The notes beneath the pieces were generated by a model. The model had not been told where the DNA came from. It saw only the letters and a list, made by a program, of their open reading frames with translations, and ran no database searches. A DNA stretch of 31,204 nt. Source: Priapulus caudatus (lineage: Eukaryota; Priapulida; Priapulimorpha; Priapulimorphida; Priapulidae). The stretch lies in contig NW_014577768.1 of NCBI RefSeq assembly GCF_000485595.1, forward strand, positions 27,935 to 59,138, read 5' to 3'. Made by a program: the position numbers and the translations under genes. This document shows, one piece after another, positions 9,664 to 21,477 of the stretch. Every line of letters starts with the position of its first letter. The first letter of the stretch is position 1.

Positions 9664-9695
<32 letters not shown>
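9615..9695. repeat. (GA)n microsatellite
   Basis: Near-pure GA run with a few interruptions. The complementary strand gives a Ser/Leu-rich false frame. The counterpart in the second copy is 15178-15305. Confidence 0.9.
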
Positions 9696-9697
<2 letters not shown>

Positions 9698-10009
9698 CGC
9701 GCACACGAGAAGGTAGGAGAGGCGATAGATTAGCCTCGAAAGAGAACACGAGAAAATGAAGTGTGAAGATATTAAGAGCCGAAAGCAAGCAAGAAAGAGA
9801 GAGTGTGAGAGGAGGAGAGCGGCCACCGACAGCTTAGAGAGCTCGCTAACTATAATTTTCCTAGCTGCCGGTGACACGGCTGGCACGCATTAGCGTGCGC
9901 CGATTGTTCAGTCAACAGGTACAAGCCAACACAAACAGCGACTGGCATCTCTGGGTCGATTATGAACACTGATCTTCGGACGGACGCAGAAATGCGAGCA
10001 TGACTTCAC

Positions 10010-10302
10010 GCTGCTGCAGTAGCCGCAGCAACGTGAATCAGCCAAAGCAGCATCACCACCGCCGCCGCCGCCACCACACACGGCATCTGTAGCAATTAGC
10101 AACAACAGCAGCAACAAACATCAGCAACACCATAAACTACGCCGCTGCCGCCACCAGCAGCAACGACAATCAGATACAACAGCAGCAAACATCACCGCCG
10201 CTGCGCTGGCATCACCAGCACGCACACCAGCAACAACACCAGCGGTAGTCAATGTATCAGCAGTAACCGCAGCAGTGGCAGCAGCAACAGCAACGACAGC
10301 AA
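10010..10302. repeat. CAG/CAA/CCG triplet-rich tract ending at the gap
   Basis: Degenerate CAGCAA/CCGCCG/CATCAC triplets run directly into the N gap. Such a tract is a likely reason the assembler failed here. The second-copy counterpart is about 15700-15995. Confidence 0.85.
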
Positions 10303-10327
10303 NNNNNNNNNNNNNNNNNNNNNNNNN
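10303..10327. other. Assembly gap (25 N)
   Basis: A fixed-looking run of 25 Ns. The sequence resuming at 10328 matches 6305 onward rather than continuing the left flank, so the gap joins two copies of the same locus. Confidence 0.99.
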
Positions 10328-10482
10328 GCAGAAAAAGCACATCAACATGTGTACCGTATAGAATAACTGACATTCAGTCGTTCATCACGTTAATTCGTCA
10401 TCTTCATTCTATACAGATAAATACGTCTAGCCGCAAGGCTGTCTTGCAAGTAAGTAACGACAACCAATGACTGAATACTTAC

Positions 10483-10594
10483 CCCAAAATTTCTTGATTT
10501 TCGTGCTTCTATGAAGATGCACTATTAACGATTCGTGCTCCTTCACATCAGTCCGTTGTCTTCTCCGCTGATTCCTCTGTCCTCCCGATACCAG
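10483..10594 (-). pseudogene. UNC13D-like: Degraded copy of exon X7
   Basis: This aligns along its full length with X7 (6448-6558), including the GTAAGT donor and CAG acceptor. It is 112 nt instead of 111, with several compensating and uncompensated indels, so the TREDRGISEEDNW reading is broken. It lies 156 nt after the N gap, near the start of the second, noisy copy of the locus. Confidence 0.78.
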
Positions 10595-10766
10595 CTGCCG
10601 AGGAACGGACCAGTACACGAACGTCCACTGAATGGTGCGTTCACACATAATAGCTCCACAATATCCACCGGGAAGCACCCGCAAGCAAGCAGCGCGCACG
10701 CAATCTAGTATCTTATACCACACATTGTTCCTTCTTGCGAGGGCCAATGCAGTTCAACCCTGATAT

Positions 10767-11040
10767 TAATTTCTTTTATCTATTTTTTTAGCATTTATAT
10801 ACTTATTATTTACTTATTATCAATAATATATTATTATTATTATTTATTTTATTATTTTAATATCTTAATAATAATATCTTTTAATACTGATATTATAATT
10901 TTTTTATATAAATATATCTTCTTTATATATTATATAAATCATTTTTATAATTTTATTTTTAATTTATACCATATTAATATTGTTTAATAATCTTTTTTAG
11001 ATTTAAATTTATTATATTATTTATTAAATATTTTTAATAT
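10767..11040. other. AT-only block present only in locus copy 2
   Basis: About 274 nt composed almost wholly of A and T, inserted at GATAT(T)|TGATCAC relative to 6713-6720 in copy 1. It has no open structure, clear terminal repeat or tandem unit. It may be a sequencing or consensus artefact, or a real AT insertion. Confidence 0.75.
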
Positions 11041-11315
11041 TGATCACTTAGGGAAACGCCGAAACTGCCGAAGCCGCCTAGAACATTCCTTTACAGCGCA
11101 TCGTTGTCCATTCATTCTATACAGATGATTCGCTACCGCAGTTTTAACTAAATATGAGCGCGAATACACATATTCGAATATATTCACACATATCGAATAT
11201 ACATATATTCTTTTGATATTTGATATTTGATTATCATATTTACATATATATTTATCTGTTAGCGTATCATAACTTACAAAAGTATTAAATCACATAGCTA
11301 GTCATGGTATCATCC

Positions 11316-11500
11316 ACACACACACATACACGCACACACCCACACCACACACAACACAACATAACGCACACACTCACACAACACACACACACACACACAC
11401 ACACACACAGCACAACACACACACACACAGCACACACAACCACACACACACACAACACACACACACACATTATATACTATATATATATATATATTGCCTC
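11316..11500. repeat. (CA)n and AT microsatellite, copy 2
   Basis: Interrupted CA run followed by an AT run, counterpart of 6977-7090 but longer. The Cys/Val and Thr/His frames here are repeat artefacts. Confidence 0.88.
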
Positions 11501-11522
11501 CAACGGCAGACTATCCAGCCAC

Positions 11523-11707
11523 CTAGTAGCGGTTGACCTGATTGTCCTGCCCACGTTCTAGACTTGCCGATCTTGCCTCCAGGGGGAAGACCACTTCCAA
11601 CACCTCGTCGCATGGAATGTCGTGCCCATCTTTGACATTGATGCAGCGAGAAATCGTCAACGTTTCGCCTGTTTGACTCTCGCCGACTGCACTAGTGGCT
11701 TAAAAAC
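11523..11707 (-). pseudogene. UNC13D-like: Degraded copy of exon X6
   Basis: This aligns with 7128-7316, including VFKPLVQSARVKQAK and, after a frame change, CINV and HDIP. It differs from the first copy by many single-base gains and losses. Its 5' part reads more like the family (FFK.xxQSAR) than the first copy does, while its 3' part is worse. The two copies therefore hold complementary errors, which is useful for reconstructing the exon by read alignment. Confidence 0.72.
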
Positions 11708-11779
11708 CTTGCGGGCGAATGAACGGGATAACAGCAACAGCATGAAACAAAATCTTGAGTAAAAATATTGCGAACGCGC

Positions 11780-12725
11780 GATTTCACACCGACCTAACAT
11801 GGCCGCGTTCTCACACTCCCTTACATTTGTTGCGGGCTGTGCACGACCTAACATGCCCCCGGTAGTACACCCACCTATCATAAAGCCGCGATGTCTACAC
11901 CATATATCATGGCCGCCGATCTCACACCCACCTAACATGACCGCGATCTCACACCCAGCCTAACATGGCCGCGACTGTTTACACCCACTCAACTGACCGC
12001 GATCTCACACCACTTAACAATGACCGCGCATCTCACACCACCTACATCGACGCGAATACTCACACCACCTAACTAGACCACAGATTCCACACACCAAACA
12101 TGACGCGATCTCACACCCAACCCTAACATGACGCAGATCCACACCCTAACTGGTACAGCGATGTTACACCCACTTCAACATGACGCGATGTTACACCAAC
12201 CTAAAACATTGGACGCGATGTTACACCCTTCCTAACAGATTGGACCGTTAGTCGACACCCACCTAACATGGCCACGGATGTTACACCCACCTAACATGGA
12301 CGGTTTGCACACCCACCTAACGATTGGCCGCAATAGTTACGCGCTTCACTAAACATTTTGGCCGCGATGTCACACCCACCTAACATGGCGCCGATGTTAC
12401 ACGCCACCTAAGCATGACGCCGTTGTCACACCCACCTTAACATTGGCCGCGATGCTTACGCCTTCCATACATATTGCCGCGATGTCAACAGCCCACCTAA
12501 ACATCGCGCGATGTTACACCCACCTAACATATGTCCGCGATGTCCATACCAACCTAACATGTGACCGCGATGTCACACACAACCTGAACATGGCCGCGAT
12601 GTTCACACCTTCCTAAACATGACCGCGGGCTTACACCATCCTAAAAGCAGCTGACGATGTTTACACCCACATAATGGCAGCAGGCTTGCACGAACCTAGC
12701 ATGGTCCGGCGTTAATAAGCCCTAG
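11780..12725. repeat. 27-bp minisatellite, indel-rich copy
   Basis: Same CACCTAACATG..CGCGATGTTAC units as 7395-8040, with a longer total span and many single-base disruptions, including extra units near 11990-12160 that have no direct match in copy 1. Confidence 0.88.
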
Positions 12726-12758
12726 ACCGCACGCGAATAAGTTTCGCCGTTCGATTAA

Positions 12759-13270
12759 AGGGCTCACAATGCGCAAATCAAACCCGCTATTTCTCCAGTA
12801 ATTAGACTAGCAAATACTTCGTGTCATGCATAATCATACTAGCCTTATGGGCAAATAAACTCTAGTTCCTCCATTTCACTGCGCGCGTTGTCTTATAAAA
12901 GTATTTGGGGTGAAAATACCTCAATGTTGTTGAATTCTCCGATTTGTCCGTTGAGTTTCCCAATCTCAAGCACCGTGCAGGCGGTGGCGGCGGTACAGCG
13001 GTACGGGTCGCCGATCAAAAATAAAAACATGTGACGATCACGTCACCACTTCGAGGTATTTTGTTTGGGAACAGTCGCGACGTTTGCGCCAGAATGCCAG
13101 CTTTTCTCAGCCTCTTTCTTGTGGGGTTTTTAAGCAAACGCGCAGTGAAATGGGGAGCCAACTTAGAGTTTATTTTGTCATAAGGTATAGTGTGATTATG
13201 GCATGACACGAAGTATTTTGCTAGTCTAAGTACTGTGAGAAATTAGCCGTTTCGATGGCATTGTGAGCCT
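12759..13270. mobile_element. TTAA-flanked inverted-repeat element, full length
   Basis: A 512-bp insertion absent at the matching site of copy 1 (about 8073-8080). It begins AGGGCTCACAATGCGC and ends GCATTGTGAGCCT, with TTAA at 12755-12758 and 13271-13274. The inverted repeats are long: GACTAGCAAA..ACTTCG, ATGCATAATCA and ATTTCACTGCGCG recur on both arms, over 100 bp each. No transposase frame, so it is non-autonomous. A TTAA target suggests a piggyBac-like mobiliser; that is inference. Confidence 0.82.
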
Positions 13271-13309
13271 TTAAAGCTGTTGTTAACGTATGGAATATTA
13301 GTGAGCTAC

Positions 13310-13390
13310 CTGCCCCAGTTCCCTTGAGTCCTTGCACCTCATTAAGTTCGTTTACAGCATCCGGAGACGGAATATCAGGCATCGTGATCC
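13310..13390 (-). pseudogene. UNC13D-like: Degraded copy of exon X5
   Basis: This aligns with X5 (8108-8185) through the acceptor-side GGATCACGATG, the KKLNEVQGLKG region and a GGCAG|GTAGC donor. It has a net gain of 3 nt and scattered indels that alter the frame (GTGAG becomes part of CGAACTTAATGAG, for example). It lies in the low-quality second copy of the locus. The changes look like read errors rather than evolutionary decay, so it should not be counted as a paralogous exon. Confidence 0.75.
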
Positions 13391-15999
13391 CTGACGGTGG
13401 TTGAAAACCCATAGTTTACACTCTGCAGGAGAGACATAGAATGAGAAAAGACGGAAGAGACAAATGAAAAATCAGTTATGTAGTATGTGTGCATGTCGCG
13501 CCTGGTGCGTGTAAGCGCATGTGTGTACGCACACGCAGTCGTAGTGCGTGCTCGAGTGTATGAAAAGGAAGAAAAGACTGAAACCAAAAAGGAAGGAAAC
13601 GGGTCGCAGTCCACGTTATCATTTTGGTAGCGTTCTCTCTTTGAAAAATCCGCCTAATGCGAGAGCGGTTAAGTGGAAGTCATATTATACGATGGAGCAG
13701 GCGATGTCACGTTTGCCTGGCGATAATGACATTTCGGTGCGCGCGGCTTTTCTGGGCTGCTTCCTCGGGTTGCGTGGCCTCCGCCCCGCCGGTGCCACTC
13801 TCTGCTCTCATAGTGGGTCCAATCATTCAGGATAACAGCGAACCCTGCTCGCTCGGGGCCTTGGTCTCCCCTGTTCAGGCAACAACGACCCCGATCACCC
13901 GTTTAGTGTCGGCGCCTGCACCATGAATGTAATGTACATCCTAGTAAGTACCCAAACTGTATGCCTTATTGCGTCAATTATTTCACATATTCTCCGAAGC
14001 CGGTCAAGGTTGGAATATTCGGTGCGGACAGGGGTTGGGCACTGCCCCGTCGCATGCAATGAACACCTACTAGAAGGAGATACAGCAGATACCTGGATAA
14101 TATCATCATGTATCTGCCCTGCATCTATGACAAATAACGACAATACGCCAATATACGCTCTCCTATGACACTATTAAATAGTGTCATAGGAGATTCTTCT
14201 TATGACAAATATTGGCGAGTGCACCTTCGTTTCGCTTTACAGCTGGAAATTCTCACCTGCTTGCTTCATAAATAGCGCTCTTGAAATCCTGATTGATAAA
14301 CTCTTCCCTATTGGACACATGGTTCTACCCTTCACGGCCAACGGCTACCCCCCCTACTGCTACGTTCCGCAGTCCAGCCTTTGCTGCACTACATGCGGTG
14401 GCTAGCAGAACACGCGGACCCTGAGTTCGTCTCGGGATGGGCGACACAGCATGAAAGCAAAGAGGAAGAACAAGAAGCAGTGTGTCAGAGGCCGAGCTCG
14501 CCCCGGTCACGCGCGCCACGCCCTTGCGTCGCGAGTTATATAGTCCCTACGTGTGTCGGCCGATCTCTCTTGCTCTGCCGGATGCTGCCTTCTCTCCGGC
14601 CCGAGTCCACAGCCTATACCTCTACCGCTCGCCTATCGGTACCCAACGAGCTCCGTCGTCGTCTGCTCTGGCCCAACAGCCTCCCCACCCGCCCATTTTT
14701 CCCGCACTTTCATATCGATCTGACCTATTATGCACTCGAGTAGGCCGGTAAGCTTTGCCTGTCGTTTACACTTATATTAGTTATCATGAATATTATCAAT
14801 TATTATAATCATTATTATCATGATTATTAATCATGAATTCTATTCGGTTTTATATTCAGCGTTTATTAGACTCGCAGTCGGTAATGTTTTCTAACGTGTT
14901 CTATATACAATGCAACGACTTGTTTCAGTCAACCACCCCATATTAGTTAGGCCATCATGCACAAGATGCCCGTGTAGCACACTTCGAGCCGTGCCGCCAC
15001 CAGTGATTATTCACGACGGTAGTGTAACCAAGGCGCCAGCAGCCAAGTACCTCAAATTATGCGGACGCTTGGGCGTGCCTGATTTAAGGCTCACCTCAGA
15101 ACAAGGTTCTGCCTGCAGAAAAGCATAGCAGATAGGCCTACCGACTGTCAAGCTAGCCATCGCAAACCACGCGCCAACGAGAGGAGAGAGAGAGAGAGAG
15201 AGAAAAACTGAGAGAGAGAGAGAGAAAGAGAGAGAGAGATAGAGAGAGATAGGCAGACGGAGAGAGGCACGCCGGAGGAGAGAGAGAGAGAAGAGAGGCG
15301 GAGAGAAGAGGCGCTCGGCGCTGGCAGCCGCCCAGGCCCGCCACGGACACGCGCCCCGGTCTACCGGGCCAGAGGCGATAGATTAGCCTCGCAAAGAAAA
15401 CACGACGTCGAAAATGAGTGTGATCATGATTAAAGAGCCAAGCAAGAATAGGAGATATTGCAGAGGGAGGAGAGCGGCCACCGACAGGCTAGAGAGCTTG
15501 CTAACTATAATTCCTAGCTGCGTGACACGACGGCTGGCCCACGCAACTTAGCTGCGCCCGATCTCGCTTCAGTCAACAACCGCGCGGCGTACACAGACGC
15601 CACAACACAAACGCGGACTGGCATCTGCTGGGTCATATTGGAACAGCTGATCTTCGCGACGGACGCCAAGAAACGCGGCATGACTTCACGCATGCTGCAG
15701 TAGCCGCAGCAACGCTGAGCAGCAGCAACCCAAGCAGCATCGCACCAACACCCGCCCGGCGCCGCCGCCCACGCCCACGCATCTGCTAGCAACATTTAGC
15801 AACAACATCAGCACAAGCATCAGCCAGCCAACACCACCTACCAAACTACCGCCGGCTGCACGCCACCCAGCAGCCCAACGGACATCAGAGCTACAACAGC
15901 AGCAACCACCATCGCGGCGCTGCCGCTGGTCGCGATCACCAGACGAGCATACAACCACCAGCCCGGTAGTCAAATGTTACTCAGCGCAGATACCAGCAG

Positions 16000-18900
16000 C
16001 ACTGTCCGCGCGGAGGCAGGCGGACAGCGAACCCGGCCACGCGCAGTAGACAGCAGCCAGCCAGCGGACCGGTCAGTAATAGAAACATATAGTAGTTGAG
16101 GAGCCATGATGCAGGGATAAGCAGCCAGCGAGTTGCTGGACAGATCTGACCCCGGTGACGTCAGCGTGCCTGCAGTGCCGGGATGACCGTCCTGCTAAGA
16201 CTGCAATCGCGAGGCGAGTAGCTCGTGCAAGCACGGCACCATAATACAAGGCACGGGTGAGTTGCAGCGAGGAATATCGCATGTGGAATCACTCAGCGCG
16301 CGCACACTCGTTCAGTAGCCACTGCTCATCTGAGAGTTATGAGAGCACCGAGAAAGCGAGAGCAGAGGAGAGAGAGACGAGGAGAGAGAGAGAGAGAGAG
16401 AGAGATGGAGCCACCCCGCCCAGCATGGAGGAAGGCGCGGAGAAGGACTGGCCGCGAGACGCTGTTGGTGTTGTCGCCGGGCCTGCAACGCCGAGAGGAG
16501 ATAGGAGAAGAGAGAGAGCGCGCGAGCGGAGTGAAGGAAAAGTTCTCATATAGCGCAGTCTAACAAATTTAATATATTTATTAGGGAATTATGTCAGCCC
16601 ATAGCGTGAATGGTAAACTGAACACAATGGCAACAGCGCACCCGATTATGGACCCACGGACGAGGCGGTTGGGCGACCGTGACGCCTCCCAGAGCCCCCA
16701 TGGCACTAGAGTAAAGAGCAGACAAGATCGCCAATAAGCAGCCCGGCAGTTCGGTCAGTAATCACGTATGTCGTGTATAGCCAGGCATTGTCCCAATGCA
16801 CCTATTAGAGAGTTCACATTTGCGCTCCCGCGCGGACGTTTTGTGTGCGTGCGCGGCGGTCCAGGGGCGCACGCCAGGCGGCCTCCCCCGTCCGGGCGTC
16901 GCTACCGTTGCTCAGACAGCCCGCGTGTGCGCCCTTATCCAAGACGCCGGCGTCTGTCGGGGTGTCGCGGTGTGGCGTATGGAGTGCGCGTGTATATAGA
17001 GGCAGAAGGCGAGCTACCGCAGAGAGACGGATCGATAGAGACATAAAGCCACGAGCCGGACGGAGAAATAGGAGCCAGCCCACATCAGAGCAGAGACCCA
17101 ACGCAGAGACAGCGAGAGGGAGAGACGAGAGAGACGAGCTTCGAGAGAGAGAGAGGAGAGACGAGATGCGAGGAGAGAGACCGAGGAGAGCAGAAGAAAG
17201 AGACGAGAGAAGGAGCAGCAGAGCGAGAGAGAGAGAGAGACGAAGACGACTCCGACGAGAGAGAGAGAGAGTAAAGAGGAACCGTGAACGATCTGCTATT
17301 ATAAAAGTCAAGCGTTGCCTAGACTGAAAATGGCCATGGCTGTTAAGTAATGTAAGTGACATTGTGGGGGGAATGCCCGCCATATGCTAGGTCAATTCAG
17401 GTTTTTACTGCTATGTAATGTTGTATTGGAAGCTATAGTCACCCACCTCCTCCTGAGGTAATCGTAAGAGATAGTCACTACCCGCATTCTTGCCAAATAC
17501 CGATAACTACTAACTTACAGAATATCAAGATGAGCACGTCACAATGAGCGTCATTCACCCATCGCTGCCAGTTAAAGAAGAGGAATCACAATATGATATA
17601 CTATAGTAGAAAAGTTCTTAGGTTGCCCCACGATATTTCAGTTTTATATTAAAAAAATGAATAATCGACATTTAAGAGTTTTACACAAATGGAAGCGCTT
17701 TCATCTTTATAGAAACCGTATTTATGCCATTCGCCTCGCCTAAATAATGGCAAAACGCTCCGTTACCCATAATATGGTATTTATATAAATATTAAATAAA
17801 ACCAAATGCTTTAGTCATTATTTAGCGACGGCGGACGACTACCTGCACTACCCACAGTACCGCATGCGTTCCGCGCGCGTACGTCTATACTCGACATGCA
17901 TCACAAGGTCCCCGCGCGCGTCGCACTGATCTCACTCGTTAGAGCATGCGAAAATGCTAACAACAATAACATCGCCCGTACCTGAGCTCGCAACACTGCG
18001 CTCCCATCGGTCCCGCATCGATAGCTCCACCACAACTGTCGGTCTTCCCGCGTCGGGCCCGTACGGAGAGTTGGTGTGCACTCACGCCTTGCCACACATG
18101 CGCCAGCGCGTGCGTCCGCCAGCGATGTGCCTCCTCCCTGCGTCCCTCGGGTCGTGCGCCGTGCTCGAGTGACTGTCAGGGACGTGCTGATCTCTGTAGG
18201 ATCCAGTCACTAGTAGTGTCAGCCTCAGCGCCCGTATAGTATATGTACACGTTATGATGTCGCCATTTGCGTCTCTGGCCATCCTCGCGGTCCGGACCGG
18301 GCGTAGCCCGGCCCGGGGCCGTGCGCAGCAAGTTGTCGCTTTTCCTTGCGTCTCTGAGCGGTGATGAGGTCCCGTCCGGCGGTCCTCGATGGCTGCCGGC
18401 GGCGTAGGAGTCCAGCACTCAACATCGTTCGATCACTACTTCCGTCATGCGTCATCGACGGAAAATAGGTAGGCATCAATAAAGTCAAACTTGGAAAAAA
18501 TCGCCGAGGTAGTTGGCAGGATCGCGTGTGATAAGGTCATGTCTCCACACTCAACTCTCCATCCGGCCCACCAAGCGCGTACACGTATCACGCACCAGCT
18601 TGCTTCCGGGATAGTGAGAGCTGAGACTATCGCCGAGAGCGTGCCGTGGCGCTCTTGCGTTTACACACGCTCAATCAACGTCCCGGCTGACTGGTACGTA
18701 CGCACCTCCCGCTCGCACACTCCTCGCCCGCCGTACTCCACGCCCACCCAAACCTCCTCCACACCCCTACGCTCCGCAGTCTGTGATCGCCGCCACATCC
18801 GTGTGCGCCGAGCATTTTCCTGGCAACCGGGTTCACTGAGTCCACCGACGACTCACCGCTCACTTCCCGACTTACTCCCATGGCCCAGACGCTGTCTTCA

Positions 18901-21190
18901 GCCCTCTGCCGCGCCTCGACGCTCCTGATCACCGCTTCGCACCTGTACGCCTTGCCGGCCGTAGGCCTTCCCCTGTGGCTCCGCGGCGCGCTGCACGCAC
19001 GCCTTCACGCCTTTTACGGCTGTGCTGCAGCGTGGCGTCTCGTCTGCGGCCCGTGGCTCACATCCCAACGATGCGACGTAGCCAGACCCGACCCGAGCCG
19101 GGTGCGCGAGCACCCTGCCGCGCAGTGGCCGGTCCAAATGCGGAGCGACGATTCATGAATCGGTGAGGAGGCCGGTTGGATTCCATTCACGCACTCAATC
19201 GGTGAGTAGCGTGTGACGAGTGTATTGGGTCCGCTCAAAAAATCCGAATCATGTAGAATCTCTGGTACTTGCTTACCCGAAATCTCGTTTAGAAGGGATC
19301 TCACGCTAGCACCCGCGGGGCGGTCTCTAGTGAGGAGAGAGGCGAGAGCGTAATGATGCGACCTGACGCGGTATTCTTTTATAGTCCTCGCCCTCGCCCG
19401 ACGTCCCAGTGAGTCCCTCAGCCAACGCCCCGCGGTCCACTAGCCGCTCGCTGAGAGCCGAGTGGCCACATGGCTGCACTCCCGCTAAATGCCTCGGACC
19501 CTTTCCGCTTGATAAGCAAGCCCCGCCGCGGCTTCCCTCCTACCGGGGGTCGCGAGTATCGCGTTCGATGCAGCAGCGTATGTCCTATCGCCCCAGCGAG
19601 CCACGGTGAGGAAGGTGGCGAGCTAGCTCCCGCGAGATGGGCCTCGGAACGGCCCAGCATCGCACTAATCTGCGGCCCGCCAGTGACGAAAGTCCTCTCT
19701 CACACTCAGCCCTTGAGTCCAGAAGCCCGAGATCAGTGACCCACCGATTCTCCTTCGGTGCACCATCCCCGCCTGCCTACTCTCTCGCCTGAAATCTCTA
19801 CTACGACTAGCCGGCATACACAGTACTCAAGCATAGACCCAACTACGCACCAACTGACCCTACACCCCTGCTGCCGGCCCGGTCCATCGTATACGCGGTA
19901 CAGTAGCCGCAGACACCCCGACCGACTCGGCATCGCCGTAGCCACGCACGCACGCCGGTGGCACTCTCCGTACTGGTGGTGGTGGTGTGTTGTGTCGGGT
20001 TGGTGAGTTGGGTGTTGTGTGTGTGGTGTGGTTGTGTGTTGGAGTTTTGGGTGGGTGGGGTGGATGTGGTGTGGGCGTGTGGGTGGAGCGAGGTTGCTGA
20101 GCGTGCGAGAGCGCATTGTTGATGCGTATTATCGGTATTATTGTCATTGACTCTCTGGCAACCAGTACGACTATGCGCTCACGCGATCGCGAGGGACTCC
20201 AGTGCCTGCCGCCCACGCACCCACCCGGGCGCTAAACGCGTTTTGCGGTGAGAGAGCCGGAGAGCACGCGCACTCGGCCGAGGAAGTAGACGCTACCCGA
20301 GCCCCGACGCTCCACGCGCACGACGCCGATGGCACGGTCTGAGCTGCGACGGCTCCTTGTCGAGAGCGAGACGGAGAGGCGAGCTTCAGAGATTAAGAGC
20401 CCCCGCAGAACGGAGAAGAGAGCCCCGCACAACCGTAGTTGACCCGCCCCGTTACGAGCACCCGGTTAGCGTTGCGTATAAGAAGGGCAGAGCATCGGGG
20501 AGCGAGGGCAGGAGGAGGAGAGAGGCATCACGAGTACGAGACGGAGCATTCCCGAGGCTATCGCAGCTGAGACACCGGGGTAGGGGGGTTGGGAGAGGTA
20601 AGGGCAGGTGAAAGGTGGATGACACATACACACCTACTCGGACACGTCATGCGACCGGCTACTCATCGTTCTCAACCGCACCCGCACTGACAGGACAAAT
20701 GAGAAGAACATCCTTTGGTCTGCGCTCTCCTGTTCGTGGAGTCGTCCTCTCCGTCCGCACCTCCCATACCTCAGACGAGCGACCAGGATGAGCAGCCCCT
20801 TCCGAACACTTTCTCCACTCTCCAGCCAGAGTCAGACCTGTCATCCTCCACCTCACGCGCTTCCCCGGTTTCCCTTGTGCACCTCGTGGGTGTGTTTACA
20901 GAACCCTCGCCCTTCTAACTGAAGCACACGACCGACACAGGCGCCACCCACCGCACTGGCACGCACCTGCACTCAGTTACCGTCCGAGCGGCGCCCGACA
21001 CACACATCCGTCCCGAGTTCTAGTCTGTCGGAGTCGACCTCGCACTCCCGCCGGGGCGCGCTCGCGGAGGGGCGCGCGCCGGCGCGACTCCCCGACCGGG
21101 GCCGCCCGCCGCCCCGCCCACCGACAATCGCGGCCGGGGCGTGCGGGTCGCAGGGCCGGTCGGTGGCGTTGGCGCGCGGGTGGAAATGCA
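16000..21190. other. GC-rich intron or misassembled stretch, no gene supportable
   Basis: Strongly GC-rich compared with the flanks, with GA-rich islands (16355-16410, 17085-17275), an AT-normal stretch at about 17300-17850, and G/T-rich sequence at 19970-20090. Many overlapping Arg/Pro/Ser/Ala-rich frames exist on both strands, none with family resemblance or splice support. The texture resembles the GC-rich insertions in locus copy 2, so part of this may be low-quality consensus. It sits in the X3-X5 interval, where a C2A exon is missing. Confidence 0.55.
17085..17275. repeat. (GA)n-rich purine tract
   Basis: Imperfect GAGA repeats with GACGAGAG interruptions. They generate a Glu/Arg-rich frame on one strand and a Leu/Ser-rich one on the other. 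Confidence 0.8.
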
Positions 21191-21221
21191 GTGAGTGGGA
21201 TGTCGGTGGGTCATCAAGTCA

Positions 21222-21410
21222 TCGATACATACATACATAATACATGACATACATACATACATAAGCATACATACATACATACATACATACGATACATACA
21301 TAGCATACATACATACATACATAATACATACATGCATACATACATACATACAGATATATATAGGCCTATATATATAATTATATATATATAATATATATAT
21401 ATATATATCC
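21222..21410. repeat. (CATA)n then (AT)n microsatellite
   Basis: CATACATA units with small interruptions, then AT dinucleotides up to 21410. Confidence 0.9.
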
Positions 21411-21477
21411 AAAGTATCATAATAGGAGACTCCTATTAATCCCCCTACACATTCTCCATATTATGTACTCTTATTTT

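Larger units (their letters stand above)
6302..10302. repeat. Locus copy 1 (cleaner)
   Basis: About 4.0 kb carrying X7, X6, X5, the 27-bp minisatellite, the MITE, the GA run and the triplet tract, in the same order as in 10328-16000. Most exons read cleanly here, but X6 has small indels, so this copy is not error-free. Confidence 0.92.
10328..16000. repeat. Locus copy 2 (indel-rich duplicate)
   Basis: Direct repeat of 6302-10302, stretched to about 5.7 kb by frequent one- and two-base insertions and deletions, an AT-only block (10767-11040), an inserted TTAA element (12759-13270) and GC-rich insertions (about 13735-13915 and 14310-14660). The error style resembles an unpolished long read. 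The element insertion is a genuine structural difference, so this may be the other haplotype. Confidence 0.9.

Noticed and set aside
16814-17383. 189-codon minus-strand frame (Leu/Ser/Arg-rich)
   Set aside because: The opposite strand of a GA-rich tract; composition is that of the repeat.
19014-19304. 96-codon minus-strand frame starting MRSLLNEISGKQVPE
   Set aside because: Plausible-looking start, but the rest is low-complexity GC-rich translation in a stretch of doubtful sequence quality; no family recognised.
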